64,000 nt of DNA from Stenotrophobium rhamnosiphilum. GTDB taxonomy: Bacteria > Pseudomonadota > Gammaproteobacteria > Nevskiales > Nevskiaceae. Of the stretch, positions 43,968-51,707 are shown one piece after another; position 1 is the stretch's first letter; each line of letters starts with the position of its first letter. Under the pieces are notes generated by a model, which was given only the letters and a program-made list of their open reading frames with translations, had not been told where the DNA came from and made no database searches. Position numbers and translations under genes: made by a program. The stretch lies in contig NZ_QANS01000001.1 in the NCBI RefSeq assembly GCF_003052265.1, positions 706,169-770,168 on the forward strand. Direction: 5' to 3'.

Positions 43968-44103
43968 TTGCTCGTTGCCTCTAATGGGTTATGCCGCGAA
44001 ATGGCCTTGTGGGCAGCATTTGCGAGGCGCGGATTATCCGTGGTTAGGGCGGGCTTGTCAGCCGTTGTGACGCTGGGCAAGCAATGCCGACACAATCGGG
44101 CCC

Positions 44104-44109
44104 TATAAT
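44104..44109 (+). promoter_or_regulatory. candidate -10 element
   Basis: A perfect TATAAT 28 bp before the DUF4124 start. No good -35 is visible at the expected spacing. Confidence 0.4.
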
Positions 44110-44137
44110 CAGGCCCTTATTCGATTTGAGAGGCCGC

Positions 44138-44641
44138 ATGTTCCGCTTTTCGCTTGCCGCGACCTTATTCCTTGCCCTGTTGCCCTTCGGCGCTAGTGCC
44201 GAGGTGTTCCGTTGCCAAAAGGACGGCACAACGGTGTTCGGTGACAAACCCTGTGCCGACGACGCACAGGCCTATACCCCCAAGCCCTTGCAGGTAGTGC
44301 CAGCGACCAAGGTGCCGGATTTGGCCAAGCAATACGACCAGCGCATCTCCAAAGAAACGCAGGAACGCGACAAGGCCAACGAAGCTTGGAATAAAGAGCA
44401 TCGGGCGCAGAAAAAGCAGGCAGAAGTGATCCGCAATGCGCGCGTCGAAGGCAAGGTCATCGCCGGCATGGACCAGGAGCAGGTGCGCAGCATATTGGGC
44501 AAGCCCTATTCCACCAGTCACAACGAAAATCTTGGCGTGGTGCGAGAAGGGTGGACGTACAAATACCCGGATGGTTCGCGCACTGTTGTTTACTTCAAAG
44601 ACGGCGTAGTCACCAACACTTCATCGAAGCAGGGCAAATAA
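44138..44641 (+). CDS. DUF4124 domain periplasmic protein
   Basis: A 167-residue exported protein: signal peptide to about residue 20 (GASA), a DUF4124 motif with paired cysteines (VFRCQKDGTTVFGDKPC), a charged helix (about 70-110), then an SmpA/BamE-like domain (MDQEQVRSILGKP and YPDGSRTVVYFKDG). The combination suggests an envelope assembly or stress role, but function is unknown. ATG 44138 begins the signal peptide. Confidence 0.87.
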   Translation: MFRFSLAATLFLALLPFGASAEVFRCQKDGTTVFGDKPCADDAQAYTPKPLQVVPATKVPDLAKQYDQRISKETQERDKANEAWNKEHRAQKKQAEVIRNARVEGKVIAGMDQEQVRSILGKPYSTSHNENLGVVREGWTYKYPDGSRTVVYFKDGVVTNTSSKQGK

Positions 44642-44696
44642 GCCGTACAGCTGCCACAAAAAATATTCTTAAGCTTCAAAACAAAAAGGGGAAAAC

Positions 44697-45089
44697 ATGC
44701 AATACCACCACACCGCACTGATCACAGTGCTCTCGCTACTGGTCTACTGGGCAACGATCGCCTTAGTCGGCAAGGCCCGCGGCAAATACAAAATCAGCGC
44801 GCCAGCAGTAAGCGGCAACGCCGATTTCGAACGCGTTTTCCGCGTGCAACAAAACACACTCGAAAGCTTGATCATGCATTTGCCCGCACTGTGGCTATTC
44901 GCGATCTATGTCTCGGACATTTGGGCCGCAGCATTAGGCGCAGCCTGGATCGTTGGCCGCATTCTTTACACGCAAGGCTATATCGCTGAAGCCAAAAAGC
45001 GTGGCGCTGGCATGATGATTAGTTTCGTGGCAACTACAGTGTTGTTGCTAGGTGATCTCGGTGCCATTGTTTGCGCGATGTTGAGGTAG
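44697..45089 (+). CDS. MAPEG family membrane protein
   Basis: A 130-residue protein with four hydrophobic helices and the MAPEG motif FERVFRVQQNTLE. MAPEG proteins are glutathione-dependent membrane transferases or peroxidases; the bacterial substrate is not known. AAAAGGGG precedes the ATG, and an intrinsic terminator lies 20 bp after the stop. Confidence 0.92.
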   Translation: MQYHHTALITVLSLLVYWATIALVGKARGKYKISAPAVSGNADFERVFRVQQNTLESLIMHLPALWLFAIYVSDIWAAALGAAWIVGRILYTQGYIAEAKKRGAGMMISFVATTVLLLGDLGAIVCAMLR

Positions 45090-45106
45090 TTTTCTTGCGG
45101 CAATAA

Positions 45107-45137
45107 AAAAGCCCTGCCAATTGGCGGGGCTTTTTAT
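45107..45137. terminator. intrinsic terminator
   Basis: GCCCTGCC-AATT-GGCGGGGC stem with T5 on the right and A6 on the left; between convergent genes. Confidence 0.85.
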
Positions 45138-45155
45138 TTGAGAAAACTTTTGATG

Positions 45156-45524
45156 CTATCCGCAATGCTTTCCGGTGCATGCACAGCCGTCGGTGCAATC
45201 CTGGGTAATGCATCGATTGGGAATGCAGATCCAAGGCTTTCTTTCGTCACCAGGCATGAGCCTTACCGTCTTTCCATCATGTTCGAAGGCATAGCCGTAC
45301 GGCAGCCATTTGAAGGCGACGCAGTTGTGTCCGCGCTTTTGGGTTTCGACGTAGTCAAGGTCTCCAACGCGTACAACTTTGTTTTCAAGGATTCCATTTT
45401 CAGGCGCTGGCAATACAAACATGCCAATTCCTTTAACGGCACTCATTTCTCGACTTTCTACCTCCGCTTCCAGATGAGCTAGTACTTTTTTAGTCGTCTG
45501 ATTTTTAGTTGAGCATCCACACAT
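45156..45524 (-). CDS. hypothetical cysteine-rich small protein
   Basis: Unrecognised 122-residue protein. It begins MCGCS and ends in a cysteine cluster (CITQDCTDGCACTGKHCG), which could bind a metal or form disulfides. GAGGAGA eight bases before the ATG supports real translation. Two tandem hairpins lie directly upstream in the leader. No signal peptide is seen. No homologue is recognised. Confidence 0.65.
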   Translation of the reverse strand: MCGCSTKNQTTKKVLAHLEAEVESREMSAVKGIGMFVLPAPENGILENKVVRVGDLDYVETQKRGHNCVAFKWLPYGYAFEHDGKTVRLMPGDERKPWICIPNRCITQDCTDGCACTGKHCG

Positions 45525-45544
45525 GAAATATCTCCTCTTGAGGT

Positions 45545-45583
45545 GGCGTTATTGGTAACGCCAATCGCTAACTGCTGTTAGCG
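45545..45583 (-). promoter_or_regulatory. tandem hairpins in leader of cysteine-rich gene
   Basis: Two perfect 7-bp stems, each with a 4-nt loop: 45545-45551/45556-45562 and 45566-45572/45577-45583. They are 3 bp apart and 20-60 bp upstream of the start codon, so they could form a structured 5' leader. Confidence 0.45.
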
Positions 45584-45639
45584 TTCAAGAGAAGACCGCA
45601 TAACGAATATCGCGTCCGCGCAATCCGTCACGAAAAGAG

Positions 45640-45660
45640 CCCCCCTGAAGGGGGATTTTT
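45640..45660. terminator. intrinsic terminator
   Basis: C5-TGAA-G5 stem. It has ATTTTT to the right and, leftward, CTCTTTTC. It closes the rhomboid-fold gene. Confidence 0.65.
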
Positions 45661-45662
45661 AC

Positions 45663-46448
45663 TTAAGGCTTTTTATGTTCGTGCGTATTCAAATGGCTCA
45701 TGCAGTAAGCCACAGGTGGATCGCACTTGGTGCAGTAGCGAAAATCCATCTCACGATTTGTCTTGTCCGTGATGCCGCAAACGGTGCAAACGTGGCGAGG
45801 TTGGTCGCGTGTGGCAATTTCTCTGGCTTGGTTCTTGATTTTGCGATGACCGTGACGAGCGTTGTAGTAGATATCTTTGCCAAAGAACACAAAGAAATTG
45901 CTGACTGCGGCCAGAATCAATAGGCGTGTTAGCCAGTCCCCAGTAAAGAAACTAAACGCATAGAAAATCCATGTCAGTAGCGCCAGCCATTTAATTTTTA
46001 CTGGCAGAACAAAAAACAACATGATTTCAAAATTTGGAAACAGGAACGCAAAGGCTAAAAAGATGGAGCCGGTGATGTAGTTATTGCTGGCTACGCCGTA
46101 GGGGATAAGGAAAGCTACGGCTATCGTCATCAGATAGCCGATGAGAACAAACAAGTTATAGCGGAGCGTTCCCCACTGATTCTCCAGTGAACGGCCCATG
46201 AAAAAGAGCAGGTACAAGGCAAACGCTGCAAAGAGTGGAGTGCCGGAGGGTGGGGTAAGCACAAAGCTGAATAAGCGCCACCATTGGCCGCTCATCACAG
46301 CTTGTGGGATCAGCAGCATATAGTCGATGAAGCCCGGCATGGTCAGGCCTAGCAACAAGGCAAGGCCTTGGCCACCAACCAAGTACAGCGTCAAATCTTT
46401 GATCGCGAAGCGTTCTAGCTTGCGTTCAGTTTGCTTTGAAATTTTCAT
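45663..46448 (-). CDS. rhomboid-fold membrane protein with C-terminal zinc ribbon
   Basis: A 261-residue protein with about six transmembrane helices arranged as in rhomboid/derlin proteins (MSGQWWRLFSFVLTPP and GRSLENQWG match the family's L1 and following region). The GxSG serine motif and catalytic histidine are not evident, so it is probably a pseudoprotease. The soluble tail has paired cysteines (CTVC, CTKC, a later Cys and histidines) that look like a zinc ribbon. Function unknown. Confidence 0.75.
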   Translation of the reverse strand: MKISKQTERKLERFAIKDLTLYLVGGQGLALLLGLTMPGFIDYMLLIPQAVMSGQWWRLFSFVLTPPSGTPLFAAFALYLLFFMGRSLENQWGTLRYNLFVLIGYLMTIAVAFLIPYGVASNNYITGSIFLAFAFLFPNFEIMLFFVLPVKIKWLALLTWIFYAFSFFTGDWLTRLLILAAVSNFFVFFGKDIYYNARHGHRKIKNQAREIATRDQPRHVCTVCGITDKTNREMDFRYCTKCDPPVAYCMSHLNTHEHKKP

Positions 46449-46497
46449 GGGCCGAAGTTAAACACATGGACGTTTCCTTTTCATCGTTGGCAGGTAC

Positions 46498-46528
46498 AAA
46501 AAAGCCCCGCATTGCGGGGCTTTTAAAA
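46498..46528. terminator. bidirectional intrinsic terminator
   Basis: GCCCCGC-ATT-GCGGGGC with A6 and T4 flanks. It lies behind the start of the rhomboid-fold gene, so it more likely ends transcripts from the right. Confidence 0.75.
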
Positions 46529-46599
46529 GTGCTCACATCTCCATGGTTATGGCTGTGCCATCCATGGCGCAACTTCATCACAATTTGTAAGTCCTGCCC

Positions 46600-46653
46600 G
46601 CGTTTGGCTTAACTCGGAATGACATTGAGTCATTCCTTGCCTAGGCCAAACGC
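46600..46653. repeat. nested palindrome
   Basis: Outer arms GCGTTTGGC/GCCAAACGC enclose inner arms GGAATGAC/GTCATTCC around ATTGA. Directly followed by a second palindrome at 46671. Confidence 0.65.
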
Positions 46654-46670
46654 TCCGTGGCCGGGCATTC

Positions 46671-46701
46671 GCTGTACGCGAAGCTGTACTTCGCGTACAG
46701 C
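46671..46701. repeat. 13-bp-arm palindrome
   Basis: GCTGTACGCGAAG and its exact complement around CTGTA. It ends 7 bp before the acyl-CoA dehydrogenase stop and may serve as a factor-independent hairpin at the mRNA 3' end, but no T-tract follows. Confidence 0.7.
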
Positions 46702-46708
46702 GCGCGGC

Positions 46709-47848
46709 TCACCCGCGACCCACCAGCGTACGAGCAATTACTTCCTTCATGATTTCCGAAGTGCCGCCGTAGATGCGCTGGATGCGTGCATCTGACCAGA
46801 AGCGTGAGATCGGGTATTCAACCATGTAGCCGTAGCCGCCGAAGAGCTGCAAGCAAGCGTCGGTGACGCGGCCTTCCATTTCGGTGGTAGAGAGTTTGAT
46901 CATGGCGGCGCTGGCGACATCCATTTTGCCGTCGGCGTAGAGCTTGGTGCATTTCTCGACGTAGGCGCGATGTACTTCGATATCGGTTTTGCACTTGGCC
47001 AATTCAAAACGTGTGTTCTGGAAGGTTGCGATGCTGGTGCCGAAAGCTTTGCGCGTGAGTGCGTATTCGACGGTTTTATCCAGCGCGCCTTGTGCGTGAG
47101 CAACGGCGGTGACGGCGAGGGCGAGGCGTTCGCGTGGGAGTTCGTCGATCAAGTGACCGAAGCCACCACCAACGCGACCGAGAACTTCGTCTGCTGCGAC
47201 TGGGCAGTTGTCGAAGAACAGTTCTGAGGTGTCAGCGCTGTGCAGGCCGATCTTTTCCAGATTGCGGCCGCGCTTGAAGCCTGCGACTGAAGTGTCGAAG
47301 GTGAACAGCGTGGTGCCTTTGGCACCAGCTTTCGGATCGGTCTTCGTTGCAAGCACAATCACGCCAGCGTGTTGGCCGTTGGTGATAAAGGTTTTGGAGC
47401 CGCTGATCAAATAGCCGCCGTTGCCATCAGGCAGCGCGCTGGTCTTGATGCCTTGCAGATCTGAACCCGCGCCCGGTTCGCTCATGCCGATAGCGCCGAT
47501 GCATTCGCCGGAAACCATTTTCGGCAAATATTTTTTCTTCTGTACTTCGCTGCCCAGATGCAGGATGTACGGCGCGGCGATGTCAGAGTGCACTGACAGA
47601 TTTGATGCGAGCGCAAGGAAGCCCATGCGAGCGGTTTCTTCCAGCACCACCATCGAGAACGCAAACTCTGCGCCGATGCCGCCGTATTCTTCAGGAACGT
47701 CTACGCAGAGCAGGCCATTTTCGCCCATCTTGAGATAGAGGTCTTTAGGGAAGATGCCGTCGCGTTCCCATTTTTCGTAGTGGGGCTCGACGTTGTCTTT
47801 GAGGAAACGAACGACGTTGTCGCGAAACAGTTCTAGTTCTGATGACAT
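46709..47848 (-). CDS. acyl-CoA dehydrogenase
   Basis: A 379-residue FAD enzyme with family signatures GAIGMSEPGAGSDL (about 115-128), ISGSKTFITNG and the C-terminal QLFGGYGYMVEYPISRFWSDARI, RIYGGTSEIM. It introduces the alpha-beta double bond into an acyl-CoA. The chain-length class cannot be read. The DUF6265 gene begins upstream on the other side of the start; a separate transcription unit is likely. Confidence 0.95.
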   Translation of the reverse strand: MSSELELFRDNVVRFLKDNVEPHYEKWERDGIFPKDLYLKMGENGLLCVDVPEEYGGIGAEFAFSMVVLEETARMGFLALASNLSVHSDIAAPYILHLGSEVQKKKYLPKMVSGECIGAIGMSEPGAGSDLQGIKTSALPDGNGGYLISGSKTFITNGQHAGVIVLATKTDPKAGAKGTTLFTFDTSVAGFKRGRNLEKIGLHSADTSELFFDNCPVAADEVLGRVGGGFGHLIDELPRERLALAVTAVAHAQGALDKTVEYALTRKAFGTSIATFQNTRFELAKCKTDIEVHRAYVEKCTKLYADGKMDVASAAMIKLSTTEMEGRVTDACLQLFGGYGYMVEYPISRFWSDARIQRIYGGTSEIMKEVIARTLVGRG

Positions 47849-47878
47849 GGTTTGAGGACTTTTTAGTAGAGAAGGAAA

Positions 47879-48358
47879 TTAATTGACGGAGCAGGATTTA
47901 CGCTTCATCGGGAAGATATTCATCATCGGCTGATTGGCTTCGCTGCGACCTTCAAAGCGAACCTTGAGAGAATCAGGTGCGGTGTATTCGTAGGTGATGC
48001 GTGTTGGAAAACCGAGGCCACTAAGGCTTTCAAACGTTACGCTGCTGCCTTTCTTCTGCGTGGTCATGCCGTAACGCAGTTCAGGGTCGCCCTTGGGCTG
48101 GCTGACAAAATCGAAGCCAGTGCCGCTGGTCACAATGCGGAGGTAGTCGAAGTCACGCGTGTACCCATCTGCATCACGATGCGCGATGCCGAGAATGGTG
48201 TTGCCGCTAGGCGCGAGCCAATGCTCTTCGTAACTGCTGCCGCCGCTTTCATAACCCCAGCAACCGGACATCCATTTGAAATCAGTTGCGCGTGGCGTGT
48301 CTGCGGCAAATGCGTTGGTAGAAATGGCGAGGGCAGCAATCAGAACGGGAATACGCAT
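47879..48358 (-). CDS. DUF6265 family exported protein
   Basis: A 159-residue protein with a signal peptide ending near AFAAD and a lipocalin-like beta body (WMSGCWGYE, EEHWLAPSGNTILGIAH). Function unknown. ATG 48358 is chosen because it begins the signal peptide and has GGAGAACACC upstream. Confidence 0.85.
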   Translation of the reverse strand: MRIPVLIAALAISTNAFAADTPRATDFKWMSGCWGYESGGSSYEEHWLAPSGNTILGIAHRDADGYTRDFDYLRIVTSGTGFDFVSQPKGDPELRYGMTTQKKGSSVTFESLSGLGFPTRITYEYTAPDSLKVRFEGRSEANQPMMNIFPMKRKSCSVN

Positions 48359-48446
48359 GGTGTTCTCCTCAAAGTGCATGAGCCGGAGCGAGCCGCCCGG
48401 AACCTAGGGCAGCGATTTTAGCGCGCTTTGATGAGTCGTAACGCTA

Positions 48447-48464
48447 CCCGGCACAAGTGCCGGG
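48447..48464. repeat. short hairpin after aguB
   Basis: CCCGGCAC-AA-GTGCCGGG, 7 bp beyond the aguB stop; no T-tract, so a weak terminator or RNA end-stabiliser. Confidence 0.45.
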
Positions 48465-48471
48465 CTTGGAC

Positions 48472-49371
48472 TTAATCGCGGTAGCGTTTAACCAGATCGC
48501 CATAAGCGTCAATGCGGCGGTCACGCAAGAACGGCCACCAGCGGCGTACGTTCTCGCTGCGTCCCAAATCCACGTCGGCAACCAGCACGTCAGCCTTCTC
48601 GCCAGATTTGGCAATGAACTCGCCCTGCGGACCTGCGATAAAGCTGTGGCCCCAGAACTGTGAGCCGGCGGTTTGCTTGGTCGGATCGCCTTCATAGCCA
48701 ACGCGATTGGCGACGAGTACCGGCAAGCCATTGGCGACTGCGTGCGAGCGTTGGATCGTGACCCAAGCGTCGCGCTGGCGTTGTTGTTCGTCAGCATCAT
48801 CAGCTGGATTCCAGCCGATGGCGGTTGGGTAGAGCAACAGCTCTGCACCCGCCAGCGCCATCAAGCGCGCTGCTTCTGGATACCACTGATCCCAACATAC
48901 GAGAAGACCGAGTTTGCCGACGCTGGTTTGAATTGGCGTAAAGCCAAGATCGCCGGGGGTGAAATAAAACTTTTCGTAATAGCCCGGATCATCTGGGATA
49001 TGCATTTTGCGATACACGCCTGCGAGCGAACCGTCACGCTCAAGCACGACTGCGGTGTTGTGATACAGGCCGGGTGCGCGCTTTTCGAACAGTGAGCCGA
49101 CGATGACGATGTCGAGCTCTTTCGCGAGTGCGCCCAACCATGCGGTGGAATTGCCGGGAATCGGTTCAGCCAGATCAAACAGATCAGTGCTTTCGTGCTG
49201 GCAGAAATAAAGTGAGGTGTGCAGTTCTTGCAGCATGACCAACTGCGCACCGCCAGCCTTAGCTGCGCGAATGCCGTCTTCCGACATTTTGAGATTGGTA
49301 TCGCGATCCGACGTGCAAGGCTGTTGCACCAGACCGACGCGCAGCGTTTTTGATTTAGCGGGCGATTTCAT
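48472..49371 (-). CDS. aguB: N-carbamoylputrescine amidase
   Basis: A 299-residue nitrilase-superfamily enzyme. The catalytic triad is in LQELHTS (Glu), YRKMHIPDD (Lys) and LVCWDQWYPEAAR (Cys). With agmatine deiminase upstream this makes putrescine from agmatine. ATG 49371 has GAGAAAGG upstream; ATG 49389, overlapping the previous stop, is also possible. A hydroxylase-like gene lies between aguA and aguB. Confidence 0.95.
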   Translation of the reverse strand: MKSPAKSKTLRVGLVQQPCTSDRDTNLKMSEDGIRAAKAGGAQLVMLQELHTSLYFCQHESTDLFDLAEPIPGNSTAWLGALAKELDIVIVGSLFEKRAPGLYHNTAVVLERDGSLAGVYRKMHIPDDPGYYEKFYFTPGDLGFTPIQTSVGKLGLLVCWDQWYPEAARLMALAGAELLLYPTAIGWNPADDADEQQRQRDAWVTIQRSHAVANGLPVLVANRVGYEGDPTKQTAGSQFWGHSFIAGPQGEFIAKSGEKADVLVADVDLGRSENVRRWWPFLRDRRIDAYGDLVKRYRD

Positions 49372-49385
49372 ATTTAAGACCTTTC

Positions 49386-50045
49386 TCATTTAGCTGGGCG
49401 ATACAACGTGCCCATGACCCAATCCGCAATCGGATATGTGATGTTGAAATGATAGTGCACCATTAAGCTCTGGTCGTGGTGCAGGGTGTGATGTCGACGC
49501 AATGCTGCCATCCCCGGCAGGCGCGCAATCCACGAACTTGTCGGGACGTGATACGAAAAGTGCAGCAGCTCGTAGTTTAGAAAATACGCGGTGCCCGTTG
49601 CGGCAAACAGCCAACCGACATTGCTGGAAATACCCCAGATCAGCAATAGCGTGATGGGCGTGCCAAAGGCGAACAGGAAAAACACAATCAAAATCGGTGG
49701 AAACAACACCGCTTTAAAATCTCTTGAGCTCCCAAACGCCATTTCGCTCTCGGTAAAAAAGCGATGATGCTGACGTGTGTGTCGCTCAAAAATCTTGCCG
49801 AGGAATTTGCGCGGGTGATGCATTGGCCCGCGATGACCAAAGTATTCTGCAAAATTAACGTAGAGAAAGGTGAGTGGAATCGTCAGCCATTCCAGCGTAC
49901 GCACAGCGTGTATCTGTGCAATGCAAACGGCGATGAACGCTAACGATGCCGTAACGGTGAACGCAAAGTGCCCCCAGCCGCTATAACGCGGGCCGATGAA
50001 CTGTTCACGATACTGCTCGCGAAAATGTTCGACCGACTCACTCAT
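49386..50045 (-). CDS. fatty acid hydroxylase / sterol desaturase family protein
   Basis: A 219-residue integral membrane protein with the histidine clusters of the FA-hydroxylase superfamily: EYFGHRGPMHH, HTRQHHRFF and a late RRHHTLHH. These bind a di-iron centre for lipid hydroxylation or desaturation. Four membrane helices are plausible. It is sandwiched between the two agmatine-pathway genes and coupled to aguB, so it may be co-regulated with polyamine synthesis; the lipid substrate is unknown. Confidence 0.88.
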   Translation of the reverse strand: MSESVEHFREQYREQFIGPRYSGWGHFAFTVTASLAFIAVCIAQIHAVRTLEWLTIPLTFLYVNFAEYFGHRGPMHHPRKFLGKIFERHTRQHHRFFTESEMAFGSSRDFKAVLFPPILIVFFLFAFGTPITLLLIWGISSNVGWLFAATGTAYFLNYELLHFSYHVPTSSWIARLPGMAALRRHHTLHHDQSLMVHYHFNITYPIADWVMGTLYRPAK

Positions 50046-50059
50046 AACGGCCCTCCGTA

Positions 50060-51106
50060 TTAAGGCGTCGCCGGAATCTGCATGGTGACGCAGTGAAGAC
50101 TACCGTATTGATTGATCAGTGCACGGCAATCAATGCCGATGACAACGCGATTCGGAAAGTGCGGGCGCAGACGCTCCAGTGCAATCGGATCGTTTTTGGC
50201 ATCGCCATAAAGCGGTACGAGGACGGCACCGTTCAGGATCAAAAAGTTTGGATAGCCAGCAGGCAAGCGTTTGCCGTCTTCATCAAAGGTCGCAGCAGGT
50301 AAGGGCAGTGGCACCAGCGTGTAGGGCTGACCATCGTCGGTGCGCAGGGCTTGTAGCTCTCGCTCCATTGCTTTGAGATCGTCGTAATGCTCGTCGTTGT
50401 GATCATCGCAAGCCTGATACGCAATCGTGCGTGCGTTGCAGAAGCGCGCGATGGTGTCGATGTGGCCGTCGGTGTCATCGCCAATCAAATCGCCGTGTGT
50501 GAGCCACAACACGCGTGAAAGGCCCAGCCACGCTTTGAGTTTTTCTTCGATCTGCATTTTGCAGAACTGCGGATTACGCGTTTGTGCGAGCAGGCAGCGT
50601 TCGGTGGTGAGCAGCGTGCCAAGACCATCAGATTCAATACCGCCGCCTTCGAGTACGAAGTCCAGCGTCTCGATCGGTGCGGTGAGCGCGCCGAGATCAG
50701 CGAGTTGACGCGTGACAGTGTTGTCGAGTGTCGCGTCGAACTTGTTGCCCCATCCATTGAAGATGAAATCCAGATGCACGGGTTTGCCAGCGCGGAACAC
50801 CGTGACGGGGCCGTGATCGCGGGCCCACACATCGTTGCTGCGCACAGCGAAAATTTTGACGCGTTCAGCAATCGCACCGGCTTTGCTTAGACGCTGCTTC
50901 AGCGCGGCAGGGTCAAGGCCATAAGCAATGATCACGTCTTGATAGTGGCTGATGGCCGCAGCGAGCTCGATGAAATTGCGCTCGACGGCATCAAAGTGTT
51001 TGGCGAAATCGCCATCAGCACGCGGCCAGGTCAGTTGAATGGCACTTTGTGGCGCCCATTCGGCCGGAAAAATCGTGCTGTGGATGGTTTGTAACGAAGG
51101 TGTCAT
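50060..51106 (-). CDS. aguA: agmatine deiminase
   Basis: A 348-residue guanidine-modifying enzyme. It has W-x-ARDHGPV with catalytic residues, LEGGGIESDG, a THGDLIGDDTDGHID stretch and the nucleophilic Cys in GSLHCVTMQ near the C-terminus. It converts agmatine to N-carbamoylputrescine, the substrate of AguB. Confidence 0.95.
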   Translation of the reverse strand: MTPSLQTIHSTIFPAEWAPQSAIQLTWPRADGDFAKHFDAVERNFIELAAAISHYQDVIIAYGLDPAALKQRLSKAGAIAERVKIFAVRSNDVWARDHGPVTVFRAGKPVHLDFIFNGWGNKFDATLDNTVTRQLADLGALTAPIETLDFVLEGGGIESDGLGTLLTTERCLLAQTRNPQFCKMQIEEKLKAWLGLSRVLWLTHGDLIGDDTDGHIDTIARFCNARTIAYQACDDHNDEHYDDLKAMERELQALRTDDGQPYTLVPLPLPAATFDEDGKRLPAGYPNFLILNGAVLVPLYGDAKNDPIALERLRPHFPNRVVIGIDCRALINQYGSLHCVTMQIPATP

Positions 51107-51124
51107 CTGGAACTCACAAATGAA

Positions 51125-51145
51125 GCGGGGCGCTTTCGCGCCCCG
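51125..51145. repeat. hairpin between leftward genes
   Basis: CGGGGCGC and GCGCCCCG with a TTTC/GAAA tetraloop. It may end the upstream 124-residue gene transcript; no T-tract. Confidence 0.5.
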
Positions 51146-51177
51146 ATTAGGTTTCCCATTTTACCGCGCTGAGCGCC

Positions 51178-51552
51178 TCAGGGCGCGGCTTTGAGCTCTT
51201 CTTTACGATGAATTTCGGCGGGTTGGTCTGGGCGCACGGCGTCAACCACGTGGGTGTTCTCAAAGAAAACCGAGAAACCTGCGTAATCCCAACGCGTAAT
51301 TGGCGGCTGGCGTGGCTGGCCACCACCTACGGCAGGGTGTTTGACCTGAGGTTCGCCAAATTCCTTAGCGACTTGAGCCATCCCGGCGCCCTTGCGTGGC
51401 AGATTGATCGACGTCGGCGCGGCAGCGGGGATCGAAGTTGTAGCACTCGGTACGGCTTCTTCCGCTGTTTGCGGCATCGCCAAATTGTCTGCATGAGCAG
51501 TCGTATAGACCGCGAACATGCCCATTGCTGCCAGTAATAAGGTCTTTTGCAT
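51178..51552 (-). CDS. hypothetical exported protein
   Basis: Unrecognised 124-residue protein with a signal peptide (cleavage near AHAD, about residue 22). A low-complexity Ala/Pro/Thr linker (about 28-50) precedes a small domain containing ITRWDYAGFSVFFEN. That last part resembles a short periplasmic beta domain. It is divergent from moaA; function unknown. Confidence 0.75.
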   Translation of the reverse strand: MQKTLLLAAMGMFAVYTTAHADNLAMPQTAEEAVPSATTSIPAAAPTSINLPRKGAGMAQVAKEFGEPQVKHPAVGGGQPRQPPITRWDYAGFSVFFENTHVVDAVRPDQPAEIHRKEELKAAP

Positions 51553-51707
51553 AAGTCACTTAGCCCCAAATCTTTGCGTGGACTATAACACCGCTTCAGG
51601 AGCACACAAAGCGTCGAATGTGGGTGCTTCGTTATATAGTTGTCAGCTATTGTGGACAAATACTCTGGACAGACGCAGCAAGGCATAGAGCTTGCGAACC
51701 GACGGCA

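Noticed and set aside
51553..51707. Moco riboswitch before moaA
   Set aside because: The leader lacks the conserved Moco motif text and a recognisable multi-stem fold.
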